64,000 nucleotides of DNA. It comes from UBA10324 sp038326325. GTDB taxonomy: Bacteria; Bacteroidota; Bacteroidia; Chitinophagales; UBA10324. A program made the position numbers and the translations under genes. Each line of letters starts with the position of its first letter. Within the stretch, counting starts at the first letter, position 1. Location of the stretch: assembly GCA_038326325.1 (NCBI GenBank), contig JBBQJW010000008.1:1-64000 (forward strand), read 5' to 3'. This document shows positions 41,484-51,416 of the stretch, in pieces. The notes under the pieces were generated by a model. That model was not told the origin of the DNA. It ran no database searches and saw only the letters and a list, made by a program, of their open reading frames with translations.

Positions 41484-42398
41484 ATGAAACAAAAACTTTT
41501 TACCCTGTTAGTTCTTAGTCTTTTTTTTACAGCGACATCGTTTGCTCAGTTAAGTAATTACACAGTTGGGGGAAACCTCAGCAACACAAATGGTGCGGCT
41601 GTAGTCGTTACTTGTATTGATTCGTTGACAGCAACAACATTAACTGCTACCACCGATGCTAACGGTGATTACCTTTTTAATGTTACAGCAGGAAGTGGTC
41701 TGGCTTACCTTTATTTTTATAACTGTCAGGGAAATGCAGTTGATACATTCCTCTGGGTAAATTCGTCGCAAGGAACTTGGAATGCAAGCGCATGTGATAC
41801 GCTTCCTCCACCTTGTTTAGTTTCTTATACCACAACTTTTGATGCGAATGCAAATACTTTTTATCTCGTTGTTGATTCCGCTTCATTTGCCGGATATTAT
41901 GTAACCTGGGATTTTGGCGATGGCTCAAATGCAACGGGATTATTTACTTCTCACACTTTCAGCACAAATGGAATTTATAATGTTTGTGTAAGCATAAATA
42001 TTTTGGGAACTATATTTCCAATCTGTTCATACTGCCACGCAATGGGGTTTGATTCTTTGGGCAATGCGGTTTTCAAAACAGAAGCCGCACCTTTTACTAT
42101 TGTTGTAGTTCAGGAAGGAACATTGGCTTCTGTTAAACAAATTAATGCAGTAGCATCACTTAATATTTTCCCGAATCCTGCGGGCAATCACGCTACCATA
42201 GTTTTGAATTCAAAATCATCTTCTGATTGCGAAATCAAAATCACTAACATGCTTGGTCAGGAAGTGAAATCACTCAGCGCACGCGCTGTTCTCGGAATTA
42301 ATACTTTCAATTTCGATTTAATTGAATTGCAAAGCGGTAGTTACTTTGTTACAGTAAAATGCGGCGACACTATTTTGTCGAATCGTTTTATAAAATAA
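41484..42398 (+). CDS. Secreted protein with PKD-like and T9SS sorting domains
   Basis: 304 aa. Signal peptide 1-21 (LVLSLFFTATSFAQ). Residues about 25-105 form a carboxypeptidase-regulatory-like or SdrD-like beta domain (TTDANGDYLFNVTAG). About 110-185 is a PKD-like domain (YVTWDFGDGSNATGLFTSHTF). The C-terminus is a T9SS domain: LNIFPNPAGNHATIVL, EIKITNMLGQEV, SGSYFVTVKCG, ending NRFIK. It probably acts at the cell surface or outside; no enzymatic motif seen. Confidence 0.85.
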   Translation: MKQKLFTLLVLSLFFTATSFAQLSNYTVGGNLSNTNGAAVVVTCIDSLTATTLTATTDANGDYLFNVTAGSGLAYLYFYNCQGNAVDTFLWVNSSQGTWNASACDTLPPPCLVSYTTTFDANANTFYLVVDSASFAGYYVTWDFGDGSNATGLFTSHTFSTNGIYNVCVSINILGTIFPICSYCHAMGFDSLGNAVFKTEAAPFTIVVVQEGTLASVKQINAVASLNIFPNPAGNHATIVLNSKSSSDCEIKITNMLGQEVKSLSARAVLGINTFNFDLIELQSGSYFVTVKCGDTILSNRFIK

Positions 42399-42421
42399 AT
42401 AATTGAATAAAATAATTGAAT

Positions 42422-42457
42422 AGCCATCTCAATCAATATTGAGGTGGCTTTTTTATT
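42422..42457 (+). terminator. Terminator after the PKD/T9SS gene
   Basis: 12-bp stem AGCCATCTCAAT / ATTGAGGTGGCT (one G/T pair) with a CAAT loop (42422-42449), then TTTTTTATTT. Confidence 0.9.
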
Positions 42458-42519
42458 TGAACCCTCAATAGGAAAAATTATTCGTTGAACTTAAAGTTTT
42501 CCTTAATCTTACACTTGAA

Positions 42520-43755
42520 ATGAATCTCATAGAAAATATTCGTCAGGCATTGCGCGCTATTCGCGCAAATCTTACACGCACTATTCTCACCTGCTTGATT
42601 ATTGCTTTTGGTATTATGGCTCTCGTTGGAATTCTTACAGCAGTTGATTCACTCAAATCGTCTATATATAAAAACTTCAGTACGCTTGGCTCGAACACTT
42701 TCAGTATTCGACAGAGTGGCATGAATATGCGGAGGCGAGGTGGAGGGAATGATGAACAGGCAAGCCCGCCAATTCTTTATGAACAGGCGCGTGCTTTTAA
42801 GGAGCGTTACACTTTCCCTGCAAAAGTTTCAATCTCCAATCGCGCGTCTGGAATTGCAACTGTGAAATATAATTCTGAAAAAACAAATCCAAATATTGGT
42901 GTATGGGGTGTTGATGAAAATTATTTGGAAGCCACAGGTTACGAAATTTCGGAGGGAAGATTTTTTTCCGTGAATGAAATAAAAGAAGGAACAAATGAAG
43001 TAGTTATTGGAAATGATATTCTTGAAAAAATATTTAAAGGAAAAACTGATCCAATTAATCAGTTTGTTTCTATCGGTGATGCCCGATATCGAGTGATTGG
43101 TGTGATGAAACCAAAAGGCAGCAGCATGGTGCGTAGTGGCGACAACACAGTTTATATTCCCATAGTAAATTCTATTCGCTCATTCACGGGTGCAAATTCT
43201 TCTGTGGGTGTTTCTGTTACAGTTAATAATTTGAATCAGTTAGATTATGCAGTTGATGAAGCTATTGGTTTGTTCAGAAGCATAAGAGGTTTGCGTGTTG
43301 ATGAGCAGAATGATTTCGACATGAGTAAAAGCGATGAAATTGCAAACACTGTCGTAAGTCAAATCAGCTATGTAACAGTCGCAGCTACAATTATTGGTAT
43401 AATTACTTTATTCGGTGCTGCCATTGGGTTGATGAACATCATGCTTGTAAGTGTAACAGAGCGTACAAGAGAAATAGGAGTAAGCAAAGCACTTGGAGCA
43501 ACACGCAAAACTGTGCGAACACAATTTTTAGTGGAAGCAATTGTTATTTGTCAGATAGGGGGATTGCTTGGAATTATTTTCGGAATACTCGCAGGCAACG
43601 GAGTTTCATTGTTGATAGGTGGAAATTTTATTATTCCTTGGGTATGGATTATTTCAGGAATCATTTTCTGTTTTATTGTTGGTTTGGTTTCAGGGTTATA
43701 TCCTGCAATCAAAGCATCGAAGCTTGATCCAATTGAGGCGCTGCGATATGAATAG
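42520..43755 (+). CDS. MacB/FtsX-type ABC transporter permease
   Basis: 411 aa. N-terminal TM helix after an amphipathic start (LIENIRQALRAIRANLTRTI), a periplasmic MacB_PCD domain (about residues 45-260), then three TM helices of the FtsX domain (about 285-310, 335-360, 370-395) with VTERTREIGVSKALGATRKT, the cytoplasmic coupling motif, and the terminal AIKASKLDPIEALRYE. The ATPase partner is not adjacent. In this family, substrates are peptides, lipoproteins or antibiotics, or the protein acts as a mechanotransmitter. Confidence 0.92.
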   Translation: MNLIENIRQALRAIRANLTRTILTCLIIAFGIMALVGILTAVDSLKSSIYKNFSTLGSNTFSIRQSGMNMRRRGGGNDEQASPPILYEQARAFKERYTFPAKVSISNRASGIATVKYNSEKTNPNIGVWGVDENYLEATGYEISEGRFFSVNEIKEGTNEVVIGNDILEKIFKGKTDPINQFVSIGDARYRVIGVMKPKGSSMVRSGDNTVYIPIVNSIRSFTGANSSVGVSVTVNNLNQLDYAVDEAIGLFRSIRGLRVDEQNDFDMSKSDEIANTVVSQISYVTVAATIIGIITLFGAAIGLMNIMLVSVTERTREIGVSKALGATRKTVRTQFLVEAIVICQIGGLLGIIFGILAGNGVSLLIGGNFIIPWVWIISGIIFCFIVGLVSGLYPAIKASKLDPIEALRYE

Positions 43756-43770
43756 CTATTATTGAATTGC

Positions 43771-44421
43771 CTACTGTTTGTTGTCAACCACAGCTTCTTT
43801 CTTCTTAAAAGAAAATTTGCTCTCTGTTCCCTTCAATAGCCGTTTAATATTTTCGCGGTGAGTGTAAATAATTAAAACAGGAATCAGCAACGAAAAAATA
43901 TTTATCCATAGCGAATAATACTGTAACACAAATATCACGCGGATGGCAAATGCAATGCTTGCAGCAATAGAAGAAAGGGACACATATCTGGTAAAAAAAA
44001 ATACACCAAAAAAAACAGCCATACAAACCAAAGCTGTTACAGGAAACACTGCAATCACAACCCCGAAAAGAGTAGCAACGCCCTTACCCCCCTTGAACCA
44101 TAGATAGATTGGATAAATATGGCCAAGTGCTGCAGTTAACCCGAGTGCGATTTGATACAAAGTAAATTTCTCATCCGTAATCGAAATATTTCCAAAGCTG
44201 TATGAAAGCGAAACCGCAAACATTCCTTTTGCAATGTCGAGTAACAACACAATACTCCCCGCTCGTGTACCAAGCACACGGAAAGTATTGGTAGCACCTG
44301 CATTGCCACTTCCGAATTTGCGCACATCTTTACCGAAGAATATTTTTCCGATCAAAACAGAAAAAGGAATAGCACCCATCAGGTACGCCAATTCAAAAGC
44401 AAGAATGACTGAAAAACTCAA
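43771..44421 (-). CDS. plsY: Glycerol-3-phosphate acyltransferase PlsY
   Basis: 216 aa. Inner-membrane enzyme that transfers acyl groups from acyl-phosphate to glycerol 3-phosphate, first step of phospholipid synthesis. Motifs: AYLMGAIPFSVLIGK, the KFGSGNAGATNTFRVLG loop (two substrate-binding blocks) and WFKGGKGVATLFG. It starts at TTG 44421; the conserved N-terminal helix begins directly after, and no ATG lies upstream. Basic C-terminal tail. Confidence 0.95.
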   Translation of the reverse strand: MSFSVILAFELAYLMGAIPFSVLIGKIFFGKDVRKFGSGNAGATNTFRVLGTRAGSIVLLLDIAKGMFAVSLSYSFGNISITDEKFTLYQIALGLTAALGHIYPIYLWFKGGKGVATLFGVVIAVFPVTALVCMAVFFGVFFFTRYVSLSSIAASIAFAIRVIFVLQYYSLWINIFSLLIPVLIIYTHRENIKRLLKGTESKFSFKKKEAVVDNKQ

Positions 44422-44543
44422 ATGAAAAATTTTATCGGATTAAAATTGAAGTTCGAAAAATAATCGGAACTGAATGCAATTGCACATACTATTTTTAAAA
44501 TCTTTTTTACTTTGTAAAATAAATTCTGAAAGTATTTAACTGA

Positions 44544-45335
44544 ATGCGGTTTTTAGTGAGTCTTCTTTTTATTGGAATACTTTTTTTACAGACAGGATGT
44601 GTTACGGTTTATAAACCGAATGCAATCAACAGTCCTGAGTTATCAGTTCGTCATCAGTTCAGAGGTTCGGCTTCAATGGGATTTGTCGGGTGCGGTTTGA
44701 TAAATGCGCAAGGTGCATATTCTATTAACCGCAAGGTGGGTGTAACAGGGGCTGTTATGTTTCATAATAAGAATACTGAATACAGCGCGCCAAGCAGTTT
44801 GGGATTAGGAAGACACAATCAGTATTATACTGAGGGCGGAGCCGGATATTTTAAAACCTTTGAACGGCGACATCGGTTTTTTACTCAATATTATGGAGGC
44901 GCAGGATTAGGATTTTCCGATAATTATTTTTCTCAACCCGATATTGACCATGTAAAAACAAAATGTACTTATCATACTTTATATGCTCAACCCGGAATTT
45001 ATTTTACTGACAGATATTACGATGCCGCTTTTGATATGCGAATTACATACATCAATATGTTCGGTATTCATTCTTCTTCCAGATTATACAATCAGCAATC
45101 TTTTTATTTTTTAAATGCAGAACCAACTGTTACACTTCGGGTTGGTAGTGCAGGCTTCCGCGTTTTCACTCAGCTTGGATATACATTGCCATTATTAGAC
45201 AAAGGAAATTATTTCGCACTTAATACTGATGAAACTAAAAAAACTCAATCACTCATTAAATTTTCAATGGGATTCAATATCACTTTTAAGGAAAACATGC
45301 GCAACAGCCAGAAGATATTGAAGTGGAAGAATTGA
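44544..45335 (+). CDS. Outer-membrane lipoprotein, beta-barrel-like
   Basis: 263 aa. Lipobox LQTGC at about residues 15-19, then a region of alternating strands with many Tyr and Gly (TEGGAGYFKTFERRHRF, YYGGAGLGFSDNYF, IKFSMGFNITFKE). The pattern suggests an outer-membrane barrel of about eight strands. No family recognised. It converges with the 1486-aa gene, 17 bp away; that gap holds a TGTAACA word (45345). Confidence 0.6.
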   Translation: MRFLVSLLFIGILFLQTGCVTVYKPNAINSPELSVRHQFRGSASMGFVGCGLINAQGAYSINRKVGVTGAVMFHNKNTEYSAPSSLGLGRHNQYYTEGGAGYFKTFERRHRFFTQYYGGAGLGFSDNYFSQPDIDHVKTKCTYHTLYAQPGIYFTDRYYDAAFDMRITYINMFGIHSSSRLYNQQSFYFLNAEPTVTLRVGSAGFRVFTQLGYTLPLLDKGNYFALNTDETKKTQSLIKFSMGFNITFKENMRNSQKILKWKN

Positions 45336-45352
45336 AAAGGGTAGTGTAACAG

Positions 45353-48300
45353 TTATTTTTTATTCGGATCAAATTCTTTTTTACCAGACTCAATAAACTG
45401 CATGCGCGCTAAAAAAGTGTTCTTCTTGTTTTCACTTGCGACAGTATATTGATACACTTTACCATCATCAGTTTTTGTTCTTCTCTTCTCAGGATCAATG
45501 GCATTGAGAGCAATCATCCAGGTTCTATCGCCGCTCAAAATCTGCATGTTATTATTCTGATAGAAGAAGTAATAATATTTGTCGTCGTCACCCGGAATAT
45601 ACAGGTTCATGTAGTCGCCGCTTTTCTTGTAGCCGATTTCTAAATATGCGCCCTGCACAGTTCTGTTTATTGCAGTAGGACCAATGTAAGAAATTCCAAT
45701 CGGACCTTTGGAATAAAACGAACGGGTTTCTTTATCCCAAACAAGATGTAAGTCGGTGAAGAAAATTGTGTATTTAAAATCTTCAGGTTTTTTAAATGTT
45801 CCGTCTTTATTCATCTGCTCGCTGAACTTCTTGTCGTTTTTCGGATTGATAAACTCAGGAATATTCTTTGTAAAATCATCGCTGAAATAATCAATATCTT
45901 CCTGACTGAAATTATTTGCGAGCACAGTTTTTCCCATTGCGAGAAGCAAATCATCTTTAATATCAAATTGAATTCCCATCAATAAATTGAATTTGTACTC
46001 GTTCTTTATCAAATCAGTATTGATATAACCTCCCGCCTGCACATCTACCAAACCAAAGTTTAATCCCATATCCATTTTCCCTTCGGCATAAACTTTTGCA
46101 GTGGCATCATTGTATTTTATCACATTGCCCCGCGTAGCTTCATTCAGAATTTTATCGGCATTGCCGGCAATAAATTCTTTTGTGGTTTCATCGTAGTAAA
46201 CTATTCCATTCGCTAAAAACAGATTTCTATCCTTGCTTGTTTTCTTCGCCTGAAAAAATGAAGTGTATAAATCAGACGAGTCCGCGCCGAAAACAATTCC
46301 AACTGTTGCGGGTTTGTGATTTAGATCTTCAGGATCTTTGTAATAAATCAATGAAGAGTCAGGAGTAAATTTATTATCAATACTGAACCATTCTGCTTTC
46401 ACATTCGGATTGTTTAATTGCAGTTTAGCAAACCCCTGAAAGTGTAAAGGTTCTTCTGTCGCCACAATATCTGTTACACCTCTATAATAAATTTTCGGGA
46501 TGATTAGAAATTTCTGAGAAGTATCAATCACAGTTTTTGCATAAGTGTGAAGATGCTTTGTGCTGTCTTTATAAACTCCAATGTCTGTAAAGTTTATTTT
46601 CTGTTTGGTTCCGTTTTTAGAAACAAAACTGTAATCACCGCTTGCTTTATAACTCTGCTTACCAAAAATATTTGCTGTTACATTAAAGAAGCTGTGAAAT
46701 TCGGTAAGTGTATCAGTTGTTATTTTTGCTTTGTTGAGTGTGCGCATTTTTGCTTCCGGCTCTACAACCACTTTGCCACTATCAGGAAAAATTTTTGCAT
46801 CTATCACACTTATGTATGGAACATCACTCACCTTCAAAATAAAATCGGTGAGCGAATAAGTTGCAGTACTGCCTGTGAAAGTCAATGAATCCTGGTCTGG
46901 GTGCACGCTGGTAAATTGAGCTTCAGTTCCGGCAGGGGCAATAAATTTTAAACTCTTTTTTGCCATGTCCCACTTGAACTCATTCATTGAAGTACGATAT
47001 TGATTGTATGGCAACTCAGTTGAAATATCATCGGTGTTCGATTTAAAATCGCCAAGCTGTTTATCAAAATCAATATTTGCGTTTACATTTTTTGTACTCA
47101 ATGCAAATTTTTTCGGGTCAATGGATTTAATTACGAAATCAGAAGTGTCGGCACTCATTTTATTTTTTCCAAAACTGATGTCGCCCGATTTCAAATTTGC
47201 ATCTGCCCAATCAACTGCTCCACTTCCTTTCAAACCTTTTGGTGTTAGCACAAGAGTTCCTGTCATGTTAGTTTCCTTCCCGAACATTTTAAAAGGAATT
47301 GAATCCACTTTCACTAACATACTATCAGCATAAGGTTTCCATAACACATTCAAATCAGTTCCTTCAACAGTCGGATAATCAACACCACCGAAAGTTGTTG
47401 CTTTCATGTCGAATGACTTTGCAACCGCGCTCAATGAATCGGGATAAAAAATTATGTTGTCGCTTTGTGTAACACTCGGCAGATAATTGATTGTTCCTTT
47501 TCCGGTAAGACCGCGATTGTCGAGCGAAATAGTATTGGTATAATTTCCTTTTCCACCATAGGCAGGAAGCGCAGTTCGTTTTGTAACAAAGCCAAGAGAT
47601 AGATCTTTTTGTATTCCAATCGACTGAATGATATCAGGAAAGATTCCTGCTGAAACTAATTTTCCTTTGAACTCAACTTGCGATGCTTGGAATTTATTCA
47701 GGCTGTCGAACACGAATGGGTCAAGCTCATAGAAAAATCTATTTTTATCATAAATATTATTTTGTGCTGATGGACGCTGATAAAACACATAAGAATTATC
47801 GGTAGAAGTTAATGCCGGAAAAGTCCAGTTTCTTTTCACCCCACTCTTATTAAACTTACTATCAATCTGCAAATTTCCAGTGAGCCGCTCAACATAACTG
47901 TGAATGGGAACAAGTACCGGCGAGCCAAATTTATCCGTCTGCCCATTTGGTAGATTAATGAGCATGGTATCAACCGAAGCAAGATTTAATTTCCACGAAT
48001 CATAAATTAAACTGAATCCTTTGCCATACATATCAATTCGTCCGGCAAACATTTTTCCATCAAAATCAATGTCGCGATTTTTCTTTTCAATTAAACTATC
48101 GCTTCGTGGAAAAATCACAACCATGTTTGAATCGCTGAGTAACACACTGTTTACTCCTTTAATATTCATGTTGTAACTGCTCAAATCAATTTGTGCATTG
48201 TTGGTTCCGTTCGGAGCAGAAATCATTTTTATATCATCATAATCCATTCGCTTCTGGTCGTTCAAAACATAGTTGAAAGTTTTCTGGCGAATGGTTACAA

Positions 48301-49813
48301 GCTCTTTGCCTTCATCGTAATAAATAAATCCGTCTTCAACTAATTTGTAAAGTGTTCGGCGAATAGTTTCAGGAACATAAGTGGGCGAAATATATTTTGC
48401 TAATTCATCAGTATAAATTTCTTTGGTCTGATGTTCTTCAGAATATTTTTTTATTTTATTAATGATGTTGTAGTCAGCAACATTCTGAAATTTTTCTAAC
48501 CTACCTTTCTCAAAATAATTTACCGATTCAAAACTTGAACCACCGGAAGCAGCTCCGGGGATTTCGCTAAGTTTAATGGTGGGTTCATCTAATCGCCAAT
48601 AAATCGCATCAGCAAACATTTCGTTCTGATGATAAGAATCGAAATAAGGCGAACGCGAAATTCCATCTTTTCCTCTCTCTAAAACCAACTGCTTTGTACT
48701 CACACGATACTTAAGTGTAAGTCCTGAATGATAAATGGAATCTTTTCCTAAATAGAGTCTTACTTCAGCCTGCGGAGAATAAATGTCTTCAAATTTTTTA
48801 ATCACAAATGTGTTTGCAATTGCACGAACTCCGAGTGCGCCATCGTATCGCCTGAGTTCAAGCATTGCTTTCGAATCCTTAGTTCCACTGCAACTCAGTT
48901 TGCTTCCCTGAATTGAAATGGCTCCGCGCAATGCAGCATTGTCGGCAATATTGTCAATGAGAATATTGTTATCGTAAGAAATAAATCTTGGATAGCTGCT
49001 ACTTTCAGGATTGTTGTTTGCCAGTAATTTATCCTGAAACTTACCGCGCAATTCTTTTTTCAGAAATGGAGCGTAAGTCATCAATGCTGAATCTACTGTG
49101 TATTCACTTTTATCTAAATCAATTTTAAATGCATCGAAATTTGCGTACACCATTGATGCATCTAATCCTGCGCGTGACCAATCAACCAATCCTTTTGTTC
49201 CATACCACATTTTATCAATCGGATAAAATTTTCCGGCAGTATTGTGAATAATAACTGTATCACCATTTGTAATGCCGAGTAAATCTGTAGAACTAATAAT
49301 AGCCACAGGAACATTGTCAATATAATCAAGGGTAAATTCTGTAGCAGTAATTTTCCAAGTACGACCTGGGGCAATGTTCAACGCATTCTCAGTAAAAATT
49401 GATTTGCTGAAATCAATGTATTCCTGAAAGGCCTTGTTATTTCCTTTAGGTAAATTTTTTGTAAGCTCACGAAGTGTAACACTCCATTCATCAAAAGTGT
49501 TAGAGGTAATTTTCCCACCTGCATATGCATTTAGTGCTACTGTAAAATCGCGGAAGTAAGGAATCACCAGCATTTTGCGGGTGCGCATAAGGTTTGCAAT
49601 TTCAATTACACTGTTTTGCTGACTTCCATTCAGTTTCAACCATGAAGTTTCAAAACCTTTAGCCGCATCCTGACAATCGGGTTGCTTTGTGCTTTCTAAA
49701 AGATTCATTAATTCTTTTTGAAAGTTTGAGGCTTCAAATGCTTTGTCGGATTGCGCAAGTGTTACGCCTGCGCTGAACAGCAGGAAAGTGAAAAACCAAA
49801 AAAATAATTTCAT
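45353..49813 (-). CDS. Very large exported protein, unknown function
   Basis: 1486 aa. Signal peptide about 1-20 (LFFWFFTFLLFSAGVTLAQ). The body is a succession of beta-strand-like, Asp/Lys-rich segments without Cys clusters, no obvious short repeats, and no T9SS domain at the end (ESGKKEFDPNKK). Length and composition are consistent with a periplasmic or outer-membrane-associated protein with stacked beta modules; OstA/LptD-like stacking is a guess only. Its start overlaps the prmA stop by one base, so it belongs to the GlmU-like/tpiA/prmA operon. Confidence 0.7.
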   Translation of the reverse strand: MKLFFWFFTFLLFSAGVTLAQSDKAFEASNFQKELMNLLESTKQPDCQDAAKGFETSWLKLNGSQQNSVIEIANLMRTRKMLVIPYFRDFTVALNAYAGGKITSNTFDEWSVTLRELTKNLPKGNNKAFQEYIDFSKSIFTENALNIAPGRTWKITATEFTLDYIDNVPVAIISSTDLLGITNGDTVIIHNTAGKFYPIDKMWYGTKGLVDWSRAGLDASMVYANFDAFKIDLDKSEYTVDSALMTYAPFLKKELRGKFQDKLLANNNPESSSYPRFISYDNNILIDNIADNAALRGAISIQGSKLSCSGTKDSKAMLELRRYDGALGVRAIANTFVIKKFEDIYSPQAEVRLYLGKDSIYHSGLTLKYRVSTKQLVLERGKDGISRSPYFDSYHQNEMFADAIYWRLDEPTIKLSEIPGAASGGSSFESVNYFEKGRLEKFQNVADYNIINKIKKYSEEHQTKEIYTDELAKYISPTYVPETIRRTLYKLVEDGFIYYDEGKELVTIRQKTFNYVLNDQKRMDYDDIKMISAPNGTNNAQIDLSSYNMNIKGVNSVLLSDSNMVVIFPRSDSLIEKKNRDIDFDGKMFAGRIDMYGKGFSLIYDSWKLNLASVDTMLINLPNGQTDKFGSPVLVPIHSYVERLTGNLQIDSKFNKSGVKRNWTFPALTSTDNSYVFYQRPSAQNNIYDKNRFFYELDPFVFDSLNKFQASQVEFKGKLVSAGIFPDIIQSIGIQKDLSLGFVTKRTALPAYGGKGNYTNTISLDNRGLTGKGTINYLPSVTQSDNIIFYPDSLSAVAKSFDMKATTFGGVDYPTVEGTDLNVLWKPYADSMLVKVDSIPFKMFGKETNMTGTLVLTPKGLKGSGAVDWADANLKSGDISFGKNKMSADTSDFVIKSIDPKKFALSTKNVNANIDFDKQLGDFKSNTDDISTELPYNQYRTSMNEFKWDMAKKSLKFIAPAGTEAQFTSVHPDQDSLTFTGSTATYSLTDFILKVSDVPYISVIDAKIFPDSGKVVVEPEAKMRTLNKAKITTDTLTEFHSFFNVTANIFGKQSYKASGDYSFVSKNGTKQKINFTDIGVYKDSTKHLHTYAKTVIDTSQKFLIIPKIYYRGVTDIVATEEPLHFQGFAKLQLNNPNVKAEWFSIDNKFTPDSSLIYYKDPEDLNHKPATVGIVFGADSSDLYTSFFQAKKTSKDRNLFLANGIVYYDETTKEFIAGNADKILNEATRGNVIKYNDATAKVYAEGKMDMGLNFGLVDVQAGGYINTDLIKNEYKFNLLMGIQFDIKDDLLLAMGKTVLANNFSQEDIDYFSDDFTKNIPEFINPKNDKKFSEQMNKDGTFKKPEDFKYTIFFTDLHLVWDKETRSFYSKGPIGISYIGPTAINRTVQGAYLEIGYKKSGDYMNLYIPGDDDKYYYFFYQNNNMQILSGDRTWMIALNAIDPEKRRTKTDDGKVYQYTVASENKKNTFLARMQFIESGKKEFDPNKK

Positions 49814-50643
49814 TAATCGTTTGTGTTTTTAAGTAACAGTGCCATCCAATTTTCTCGAAACTTTCTGTTGCTGAATTTCAAATTTAATATTTCTGCTTCC
49901 TGCATAATTACAATTTCATCTTCGGGAAGAAAGCCGCTGCAAAAAATAATTCCCAACGGTTTCAATGTTTGTTTCAGTGAAGGAAGAAATTCTGAAATCA
50001 CATTGCGATTAATGTTTGCAAGAATGATGTCAAACTTATTTTCTGTTGATGGCGGTTGATTAGCAAGTTGTGGTGTGCAGTGTGTGGAATTATTACGAGA
50101 AAAATTCTCCAACATGTTTTTATAGGCCCATTCTTCATTATCAATTGATAAAATTTCTTTCGCACCAAGTTGTTCTGCCATAATCGAAAGAATTCCGGTT
50201 CTAGCACCAAAATCAAAAACAGTTGAATCTTTAAATACATTTTTATTTTCAAGCATCAATTCAATCATCATGTGAGTGGTACCATGATGACCAGTACCAA
50301 ACGACATTTTTGGTTGAATGATTATCTCGTATGGAAATTTTTTTTCTACGCGATGAAATTCTGTTCTGATTAAAACTCCATCGTTGATTTCAATGGGAGT
50401 GATTTTGCTTTCCCATTCTTCATTCCAGTTTTTGTCAGGAACAATTTCGTGTGAAGGAAATTTTATTCCGAACGATTCTACTTGCTGTAACAGCTCATAC
50501 GGAATATTTTCATTTGAAGAAATGTAAGCGGTCAAACTATTTTCTTCTTCCTGAAATCCTTCGAAATTATTTTCAGAAAGAATAGCGATTAAAATTTCCG
50601 ATTCTTCTGAAGAACAAAGAAATCTGAATGAAATAAAATTCAT
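49813..50643 (-). CDS. prmA: Ribosomal protein L11 methyltransferase
   Basis: 276 aa. SAM-dependent methyltransferase that trimethylates L11. The N-terminal substrate-recognition domain is followed by the typical IQPKMSFGTGHHGTTHMMIE, a SAM-binding VFDFGARTGILSIMAEQLGA, and the NPPY-like catalytic segment DIILANINRNVISEFLP. The usual DVGCGSG is here DFGARTG, slightly altered. It lies 5 nt after tpiA. Confidence 0.92.
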   Translation of the reverse strand: MNFISFRFLCSSEESEILIAILSENNFEGFQEEENSLTAYISSNENIPYELLQQVESFGIKFPSHEIVPDKNWNEEWESKITPIEINDGVLIRTEFHRVEKKFPYEIIIQPKMSFGTGHHGTTHMMIELMLENKNVFKDSTVFDFGARTGILSIMAEQLGAKEILSIDNEEWAYKNMLENFSRNNSTHCTPQLANQPPSTENKFDIILANINRNVISEFLPSLKQTLKPLGIIFCSGFLPEDEIVIMQEAEILNLKFSNRKFRENWMALLLKNTND

Positions 50644-50648
50644 CCTTA

Positions 50649-51410
50649 TTAAAAACTATTTGCGATTGCAATAAAATCTTCTGCCTGTAATGCAGCTCCG
50701 CCAATCAATCCGCCATCCACATCAGGCTGAGCAAAAAGCTCTTTTGCATTTGAAGACTTACAACTTCCGCCATACAGAATTGAAATTTCATCAGCAGTTT
50801 CAAAATCATATTGATGAGAAATTGTTTTGCGAATGAAATTGTGCATCTCCTGCGCTTGTGCCGTGGTCGCAGTTTTTCCTGTGCCGATAGCCCACACTGG
50901 TTCGTAAGCGATAACAACTTTTGAAACTGCATCTTTATCAAGATGAAATAAACTTTCACGAATTTGTTTTGCGACTAATTCGTTGTGCGTATTTGCTTCG
51001 CGAATTTCGAGTGGCTCACCGCAACAAAACATCGGAATGAGATTATGTTTTAAAACTGCATCCACTTTTTTAGCAAGTTGTTCATGTGTCTCGTTAAAAT
51101 ATTGCCGACGCTCAGAATGACCAACAATTACATACGATGCACCGCAACTCTCAATCATACTGCACGAAATTTCCCCAGTAAAAGCACCTTGTTCTTCCCA
51201 ATTACAATTTTGTGCACCGGTATGAATGTGTTTTAAATCTTCAGTAAGTTTTGTTGCTTTACGCAAGTGAATGAACGGAGTACAGAAAATAATTTCCGTT
51301 CCTTTTATTTTTTTCTCCTCTGCCAGACTGATACACTCTTCAATCAAATCAATTCCTTCTTTAAAAGTCTTATGCATTTTCCAGTTACCTGCAACAATTT
51401 TTTTTCTCAT
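50649..51410 (-). CDS. tpiA: Triosephosphate isomerase
   Basis: 253 aa. Glycolytic interconversion of DHAP and GAP. Catalytic residues present: Lys in AGNWKMHKT, His in VGHSERRQYF, Glu in AYEPVWAIGTGKTAT, and phosphate loop ILYGGSCKSSNAKEL, DGGLIGGAAL. 6 nt after the GlmU-like gene, 5 nt before prmA. Confidence 0.98.
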   Translation of the reverse strand: MRKKIVAGNWKMHKTFKEGIDLIEECISLAEEKKIKGTEIIFCTPFIHLRKATKLTEDLKHIHTGAQNCNWEEQGAFTGEISCSMIESCGASYVIVGHSERRQYFNETHEQLAKKVDAVLKHNLIPMFCCGEPLEIREANTHNELVAKQIRESLFHLDKDAVSKVVIAYEPVWAIGTGKTATTAQAQEMHNFIRKTISHQYDFETADEISILYGGSCKSSNAKELFAQPDVDGGLIGGAALQAEDFIAIANSF

Positions 51411-51416
51411 GTGCTT

